From contig JBATBW010000156.1 in NCBI GenBank assembly GCA_049662565.1, forward strand, positions 1-12,443: 12,443 nucleotides of DNA, written 5' to 3'. This document shows, piece after piece, positions 7,612-12,443 of this stretch. Every line of letters starts with the position of its first letter. Position 1 is the first letter of the stretch. The notes beneath the pieces were generated by a model. The model saw nothing but the letters and a program-made list of their open reading frames with translations, had not been told where the DNA came from and did no database searches. Both the position numbers and the translations under genes were made by a program. This DNA comes from JBATBW01 sp049662565. Its GTDB lineage: Bacteria; Bacillota_I; Bacilli_A; Erysipelotrichales; Erysipelotrichaceae.

Positions 7612-9276
7612 ATGTTATATACTGATATAGTTTTTGAAACAAAAAGCCGATATGCTTATGTGTATAAAGAAGATGTAATACATTTTATTATCAAAATTAA
7701 GAAGAATATAACTAATGATATTTCAGTTATTGCTGGGGATCCATTTGTTTGTAAAATTGATGATAAGGGGAGCTCTTGTTATGATTTATCATCACAATTA
7801 ATTAAACCGATGGAATATGTTGGTAGCGATAAATATTACGATTATTTTTTTAGTGAAATTAGTGAAATTAAGACTAAGAGAATGCGCTATGCTTTTATAA
7901 TTGATAATCAATATTTGTATAATGCGATTGATCTATATCCTTATAATGAGGAAACAAGAAAAGATTTGTCGAAATATTTCAATTTCCCATATTTAAATAA
8001 GGAAGATATATTAGAAAAAAGTTCTTTCATGAATGATTCAATCTGGTATCAAATTACAGTTAGTCATTTTACAAAACAAGGAACATTTAAATCTTTATGT
8101 GATAAATTATCTTATTTAAAAGATTTGGGGGTTAATGGTTTATATTTTACTCCGATTTTTGAAGGCCAATCATGGCATTTGTATGATACGATTGATTATT
8201 TTAAAATTGATAAGCGTTTAGGTACAAATGATCATTTTAAAGCATTTGTCGACTTAGCTCATAATTTAGGTATGAAAATAATGGTTGATGGTGTATTTAA
8301 TCATTGTGGTAACGAACATCCCTTCTGGTTAGATGTTGTTAAAAAGGGGAAGAATAGTAAGTATTTTGACTGCTTTTATATTAAAGATGACTTTCCTAAA
8401 GTTTTAGGCGAAAATAATATAAATTATTCGACTTTTGCATTTAATCCTATGATGCCAAAGATTAATACATGTCATCCGATTATGCAAAAATACATTATAG
8501 ACATTGTTACTTATTGGACTAGAGAATATGGTGTTGATGCTTGGCGCTTAGATGTTTCTAATGAAGTTCCACATCGTTTTTGGCGAACATTTCGTCAACA
8601 TTTAAAGGCCATCAATCCAGATATTTTAATTTTAGGTGAAAACTGGGATGATTCATATCCTTGGTTAATGGGTGATCAGTTTGACAGTGTTATGAATTAT
8701 AGTTTTATGAATATGGTAGTTGATTATCTAAAAGATGGAAAAGGTTCTAAAAATGCGATTGAAACAAGTTATGAATTAGTTAAAATGCGTTTTAGTTATC
8801 CAAAAGTGGTTTGTGACCAACTTCTTAATTTTATTGATTCTCATGATACTAAGAGAATTTTCGAAATATTTGATAACAATATAGCGAAGATTAAATTAGC
8901 TTTTGTTTTGTTGTTGACAAGCAATGGGTCACCTTGCATTTTATATGGTGATGAAATTGGTTTAGATGCATCAGGTAGAGATAGCCGTATTAAAATGTTG
9001 TGGGATAATCACAATTTAAATATATATGAGCATGTAAGAAAAATGATTAAAATTCGTAAGAATTATGATCAATTACGTGGTAGTGAATTAAGAATTATTC
9101 CAGATGATTTATTATTGATTTATAAAAAAGGCGATATATATTTCGTTATAAATAATAATGATGAAGATGTAATCTTTGATTTAGGCATTTATGAAGCCTA
9201 TGATGTTTATGATGAAAGAGTTATTAAAATAGCATCAATTAAAGCGTTAGATTTTATGATTTTTAAAACTATATGA
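7612..9276 (+). CDS. GH13 cyclomaltodextrinase / neopullulanase / maltogenic amylase-type enzyme
   Basis: Likely cytoplasmic hydrolase of alpha-1,4 bonds in cyclodextrins, maltodextrins or pullulan; no signal peptide. The 554 residues are slightly short for the GH13_20-like group. Residues 1 to about 125 look like the CBM34-type N-terminal beta domain. The barrel opens with WYQITVSHFTKQGT, LGVNGLYFTPIFEGQSWHLYDTIDY and conserved region I DGVFNH (226-231). Region II GVDAWRLDVSNEVPHRFW carries nucleophile Asp314, region III LGENWDDSYPWLMGDQFD carries acid/base Glu343, and region IV FIDSHDTKR carries Asp412. The phrase PWLMGDQFDSVMNY is typical of cyclomaltodextrinases. Start ATG follows AGGAG at 7601-7605. 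The gene lies between malE and a small membrane protein gene, 7 bp from the latter. Family is certain; the choice among these closely related activities is not. Confidence 0.9.
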   Translation: MLYTDIVFETKSRYAYVYKEDVIHFIIKIKKNITNDISVIAGDPFVCKIDDKGSSCYDLSSQLIKPMEYVGSDKYYDYFFSEISEIKTKRMRYAFIIDNQYLYNAIDLYPYNEETRKDLSKYFNFPYLNKEDILEKSSFMNDSIWYQITVSHFTKQGTFKSLCDKLSYLKDLGVNGLYFTPIFEGQSWHLYDTIDYFKIDKRLGTNDHFKAFVDLAHNLGMKIMVDGVFNHCGNEHPFWLDVVKKGKNSKYFDCFYIKDDFPKVLGENNINYSTFAFNPMMPKINTCHPIMQKYIIDIVTYWTREYGVDAWRLDVSNEVPHRFWRTFRQHLKAINPDILILGENWDDSYPWLMGDQFDSVMNYSFMNMVVDYLKDGKGSKNAIETSYELVKMRFSYPKVVCDQLLNFIDSHDTKRIFEIFDNNIAKIKLAFVLLLTSNGSPCILYGDEIGLDASGRDSRIKMLWDNHNLNIYEHVRKMIKIRKNYDQLRGSELRIIPDDLLLIYKKGDIYFVINNNDEDVIFDLGIYEAYDVYDERVIKIASIKALDFMIFKTI

Positions 9277-9283
9277 GGTTGAT

Positions 9284-9745
9284 ATGAATAATAATATTAA
9301 ATTACCGACAAAATATTTTTATATAATTATGGTACTTTCCATTTTAATTATATTTAGCAATAGTATTGAGGCTTTCATTAGAGCTAAAGATGTTTATATG
9401 TTTGAACTTTGGTTAGACAATCCAGCACTTGCGGTTGATAAAACTATGGGTGAAAATTTTTTGTTTCAAATTTATGTTACATCAATAATAGCTACTTATA
9501 TTACTAATGTAATTACGATAGTGGGTTTAAGTATCAATACTTATATTGCTCATATTAAAACGGGTTATAGTAAGTTGTTTGTATATATTTGGATTGTGAT
9601 ATTGGGTGGATTATTTTTATTTACTAGTGTATTGAATACAAGTTTTAATATCTTTTATTTTATTAATCTTGGTTTGACTATAGGATTGATATTTATATTA
9701 TTAAGGTTATTGCATGAAATTAAGGATTATCATTTAAATGTGTAA
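9284..9745 (+). CDS. Small integral membrane protein, four predicted helices, function unknown
   Basis: I do not recognise this 153-residue protein. It is strongly hydrophobic with four likely membrane segments at about 12-32, 63-89, 98-117 and 121-143. A short polar stretch between helices 1 and 2 contains several acidic residues (D36, E41, D45, D52, E57) and would face one side of the membrane as the only sizeable loop. The termini carry few charges. There is no catalytic motif, no signal peptide and no permease EAA loop. Its TGAGGT ribosome site overlaps the stop of the GH13 gene, and its own stop overlaps the ribosome site of malF, so translation of the three genes is closely linked. Placement suggests a role with the MalFG permease, for example assembly or a small accessory subunit, but this is inference from position alone. 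Confidence 0.75.
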   Translation: MNNNIKLPTKYFYIIMVLSILIIFSNSIEAFIRAKDVYMFELWLDNPALAVDKTMGENFLFQIYVTSIIATYITNVITIVGLSINTYIAHIKTGYSKLFVYIWIVILGGLFLFTSVLNTSFNIFYFINLGLTIGLIFILLRLLHEIKDYHLNV

Positions 9746-9759
9746 GGAGGTAGAATGTG
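9744..9759 (+). promoter_or_regulatory. ribosome binding site and overlapping ATG/GTG that set the malF start
   Basis: AAGGAGG at 9744-9750 precedes both an ATG at 9755 and a GTG at 9757. The ATG is followed directly by TGA, so it codes only for methionine and stop. The GTG is at the better 6-nt spacing and opens the long reading frame, so it is the true start. The AAGGAGG also overlaps the last two bases of the preceding gene's stop codon. Confidence 0.7.
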
Positions 9760-11844
9760 AAAAAGCAAAATTTAGAAGTTTATGATCATGTTGACAAAGT
9801 TTTTGCGAGAAAGAATTTATATCTAAAAGATGTTGCTTTATTGCAAGAAGCAATAAGTGAATCTAATGGTCAAGAAAAAAAAGAAAAAAGTTTGAAACTT
9901 AAGGAACTTATTCGAAAGAAAAAAAGTCATCCATATAATATAAGACTTGAAGAATATTATGCTAAAGAAAAAACTTTTATTACAGAAGTGAAAAATGAAA
10001 TTAATAGTTTGCCAATGATTAACCAATCCAATATTAAGAAAATTGATGAATTAGAAAAAGAGTATTTAGTTGCAGAAAAAGAAATAAAGTTTTATCAATC
10101 TTATATTGATTTAACTTATGATGCTGAGTTGAAATATAAACAAGCTGTAGTAAAGAAAATTCAAATACCGGCAATTATCGAATTTGCTTGTCGTAACAAA
10201 AAGGATTTACTAGATGCGCAATCCAATCTGACAAACATTGATCTTGGTAAAGAAGAGCAACGAAAAAAAGATTTAGAAGTATTTAAAAAGAGAGAAAATG
10301 ATCTTTTGAAGAAAGATATTGATTTATTAAAATCCCAATTTAAGAACAAAGTAATCTCGGAAAAGGCTTTTGATGAAGCTAAAAAACGTTTAATCAAAGC
10401 AAAGAATGAAAGAGTCGCAGTTCAAGCACTTAAGTCTGATCGTTTATTTTATAATGACGTAATTCGTAATAAAAAACATCAGTTAAGTGTGATTTTAAAA
10501 CAAAAAATTACGACATTAAGAGTTAATGTTGATGATGTAAGAAGAGAAGTAGTAGTAGAAGTTGATAAACAAAGTCCTATTAATTGTTATTTAGGTATTT
10601 TGTTTCCGGGTTTACCACAATTGTTGAATAAACAATATATGAAGGCGGCTTTATTCTCTTTGGCAACAATATTTATTTATGTGATATCAATTCCTTATGC
10701 ATTAGGTTTTGGTAATTATCGTGGTAAAGGTATTGCGGGATTACTTTCATTAGCTAAGGGTGGTGGAAGATTAGATCGTTCGATTATCTTTATGATAGAA
10801 GGTATTCTAGCAATTTTATTGATATTAATTTCGGTAGTATTATTGATAATTTCTTTCCAAGAATCAAGAAAAGTTGAAGTGAAAGAGATTAAAGGGGTTA
10901 GAAAAAATACATGGGTTGAATCAAAAGGAATTATTTCCGATGGTGGTATTCCTTATGTTATTTGTACGCCGGCTTTGATTTTAACTTTATTTATTGTAAT
11001 TATTCCTATTGCAACAACGATATTATTGTCGTTTACTAATATGGACCCTGATCATCAGGCAAAGTTTGGTTGGGCAATGTTAGCGAATTATAAACAAATA
11101 ATATTGGGCCAAGGTTTGGCTGGTTCGGTATTCTATCGTATTTTTGGCTGGACTATCATTTGGACTATTGGTGCGACAAGTTTATCGATATTTATTGGTT
11201 TTGTGTTGGCTTTATTATTAAATAATGAACGTATTAAGGGAACTCGTTTCTTCCGTTCTATATATTTATTGCCTTGGGCGGTTCCAGCATTTATTACAAT
11301 TTTATTCTTTAGTATTTTAGCTTCGCCAGATGGTCAATTAACAAAGCTTTTACAACCGTTATTTAATTCGACAGTATCTATTAAGAATAGTGCGATTATG
11401 ACTAAAGTTGTATTAATTTGTGTTCAAGGATGGCTAGGTAGTTCGTATGTATTCTTATTAGCGACAGGAGTACTGCAATCTATTAATAGTGAATTGTATG
11501 AAGCATCTGGAATGGATGGTGCGACACCGATGAAACAGCTGTTTAAAATAACTATACCATTAGTATTGTTTCAAACAGCGCCATTACTAGTTGGTCAATA
11601 TACCTTCAATTTTAATAATTTTTCAAATATTTATTTATTTAATAATGGTGGTCCATTTAATCCACATTTATATGGTAATTTGGCTGGAGAAACCGATATT
11701 TTGATATCGTATATTTATAAACTAACAATTGAAAATGAACAACAGGCTATTGGAGCTGCCATTACGGTAATGATTTCACTAGGTTTAATGTTTGTTGCTT
11801 ATTTAGGGTTGAGAAAAACCGAAACTTTTAGAAAGGAGAAATAA
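9757..11844 (+). CDS. malF: Maltodextrin ABC transporter permease MalF with a ~270-residue N-terminal extension
   Basis: Membrane subunit of a carbohydrate ABC importer. Residues about 276-695 correspond to a normal Gram-positive MalF: a segment LFPGLPQLLNKQYMKAALF followed by hydrophobic helices at about 296-318 and 343-368, then the binding-protein-dependent permease core from about 400 with several membrane helices. The EAA loop is YEASGMDGA (E582 to A589), the contact site for the ATPase. The unusual part is residues 1 to about 270, which are hydrophilic, rich in Lys and Glu, and have heptad-like, coiled-coil-prone stretches. Residues 187-214 (LKSQFKNKVISEKAFDEAKK within them) resemble a SHOCT-type helix pair. 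Usual MalF proteins of this group have around 430-450 residues, so 695 is far too long. Start is GTG with AAGGAGG. The next gene, malG, follows after 1 bp. The permease call is firm; the extension's job is unknown. Confidence 0.92.
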   Translation: MKKQNLEVYDHVDKVFARKNLYLKDVALLQEAISESNGQEKKEKSLKLKELIRKKKSHPYNIRLEEYYAKEKTFITEVKNEINSLPMINQSNIKKIDELEKEYLVAEKEIKFYQSYIDLTYDAELKYKQAVVKKIQIPAIIEFACRNKKDLLDAQSNLTNIDLGKEEQRKKDLEVFKKRENDLLKKDIDLLKSQFKNKVISEKAFDEAKKRLIKAKNERVAVQALKSDRLFYNDVIRNKKHQLSVILKQKITTLRVNVDDVRREVVVEVDKQSPINCYLGILFPGLPQLLNKQYMKAALFSLATIFIYVISIPYALGFGNYRGKGIAGLLSLAKGGGRLDRSIIFMIEGILAILLILISVVLLIISFQESRKVEVKEIKGVRKNTWVESKGIISDGGIPYVICTPALILTLFIVIIPIATTILLSFTNMDPDHQAKFGWAMLANYKQIILGQGLAGSVFYRIFGWTIIWTIGATSLSIFIGFVLALLLNNERIKGTRFFRSIYLLPWAVPAFITILFFSILASPDGQLTKLLQPLFNSTVSIKNSAIMTKVVLICVQGWLGSSYVFLLATGVLQSINSELYEASGMDGATPMKQLFKITIPLVLFQTAPLLVGQYTFNFNNFSNIYLFNNGGPFNPHLYGNLAGETDILISYIYKLTIENEQQAIGAAITVMISLGLMFVAYLGLRKTETFRKEK

Positions 11845-11845
11845 T

Positions 11846-12443
11846 ATGAAATTGTTTAAAAAGAAAAAGAATGAATTATATTTATCAGACAAACCTCCTC
11901 TTTCTGTTTTAGGGATTATTGGTTTAGTTGCTAGTTATATTGTTTTGATTTTTTGGGCAATTTTGGTAATATTACCAATTTTTCAAATATTAGTTTCTTC
12001 TTTTAACGCTAATCAAGGTCAATATATTGCCTTGAATAATGAATTTTCATTTTCTTTAGATCATTTTAAATATTTGTTCACAAAAACTCTTTATTTGAAA
12101 TGGTTATTTAATACTTTAGGTATTGGTATTGCATCAGCGGTGTTAACAGTATTGATGATTTCATTTACTGGTTATGCTTATTCGCGTTACCGTTTTAAAG
12201 GGAAAAGAATGTCTTTGCTTGCTATTATGTTGATTCAAACTATTCCAGCCTTTGCGGGGATTACGGCATATTTTACAATGTATTCAATTGTAAATTCAAT
12301 TACTCCTGTTTTCACTAGACAATTGATGTTGGTTTTAATTTACAGTGGAGGGGGTATTGCGGGTAATACGATTGTATTAAAAGGGTATTTAGATTCTATA
12401 TCAACCGAGTTAGATGATGCAGCTAAATTAGATGGTTGTAGTG
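11846..12443 (+). CDS. malG: Maltodextrin ABC transporter permease MalG, N-terminal 199 residues (cut by window end)
   Basis: Second membrane subunit of the importer, partner of MalF. The visible part starts MKLFKKKKNELYLSDKPP, a positively charged cytoplasmic tail, followed by a first helix at about 22-48 (VLIFWAILVILPIFQILVSSF), then an extracytoplasmic region ending NEFSFSLDHFKYLF. Next comes the permease core, beginning WLFNTLGIGIASAVLTVLMISFTGYAYSRYRFKGK, a classic MalG pattern. The last residues, ELDDAAKLDGCS (188-199), are the start of the EAA loop that binds the ATPase. The ATG follows an AAAGGAG site at 11832-11838 that lies inside the end of malF, so the two permease genes are translationally tied. 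The remaining C-terminal helices lie beyond the window. No odd extension is seen here, unlike in MalF. Confidence 0.93.
   Translation, partial: MKLFKKKKNELYLSDKPPLSVLGIIGLVASYIVLIFWAILVILPIFQILVSSFNANQGQYIALNNEFSFSLDHFKYLFTKTLYLKWLFNTLGIGIASAVLTVLMISFTGYAYSRYRFKGKRMSLLAIMLIQTIPAFAGITAYFTMYSIVNSITPVFTRQLMLVLIYSGGGIAGNTIVLKGYLDSISTELDDAAKLDGCS

Noticed and set aside
9838..10397. Minus-strand open frames of 62 and 78 codons opposite the malF extension
   Set aside because: Their Phe- and Ser-rich sequence is the mirror of Lys/Glu-rich coding on the plus strand, and the plus frame has the ribosome site and continuity with the permease.
1..12443. tRNA, rRNA, CRISPR, insertion sequence or phage features
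   Set aside because: No transposase or integrase motifs, regularly spaced repeats, clover-leaf sequences or long terminal repeats were seen; the intergenic gaps are all under 200 bp.

Overview
The window is AT-rich, tightly packed, and carries part of one bacterial locus for taking up and breaking down maltodextrin or glycogen-type alpha-glucans. Strong AGGAGG-type ribosome binding sites, a lipoprotein binding protein, T-rich hairpin terminators and low-GC codon use point to a low-GC Firmicute or Tenericute-like member of the Bacilli (Erysipelotrichia, Acholeplasma or RF39-like). That placement is an inference from composition and gene style only. TGA acts as a stop and all visible tryptophans use TGG, so the standard bacterial code fits; a code-4 mycoplasma or spiroplasma is unlikely.

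Layout. A GH31 alpha-glucosidase runs off the left edge on the minus strand. Divergent from it is an XRE-type helix-turn-helix regulator with a TPR-like C-terminus. This regulator converges on, and overlaps by 15 bp, a minus-strand glycogen debranching enzyme (amylo-alpha-1,6-glucosidase, GH133). A 195-bp divergent intergenic region holds a LacI/cre-like operator and a good sigma-A promoter. From it a plus-strand operon reads to the right edge: malQ (4-alpha-glucanotransferase), a malE-like maltodextrin-binding lipoprotein, a GH13 cyclomaltodextrinase/neopullulanase-type enzyme, an unknown four-helix membrane protein, malF with a very long N-terminal extension, and malG, cut by the window end.

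How the genes work together. The lipoprotein captures maltodextrins outside the cell and MalF/MalG bring them in. No ATPase gene is present here, so the ATPase is encoded elsewhere, as is usual for MsmX/MsmK-type systems. Inside, the GH13 enzyme, the GH133 debranching enzyme, the GH31 alpha-glucosidase and MalQ together cover alpha-1,4 hydrolysis, alpha-1,6 branch removal, release of terminal glucose and chain disproportionation. Hairpins on both sides of malE and its distinct codon use suggest it is made in larger amounts than its neighbours.

The least ordinary parts are the roughly 270-residue charged, helical, SHOCT-like N-terminal extension on MalF, the unrecognised 153-residue membrane protein immediately before it, and the use of an XRE-TPR regulator at a maltodextrin locus. 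No RNA genes, insertion sequences, CRISPR arrays or long repeats were seen. No stretch over 300 bases lacks a gene.
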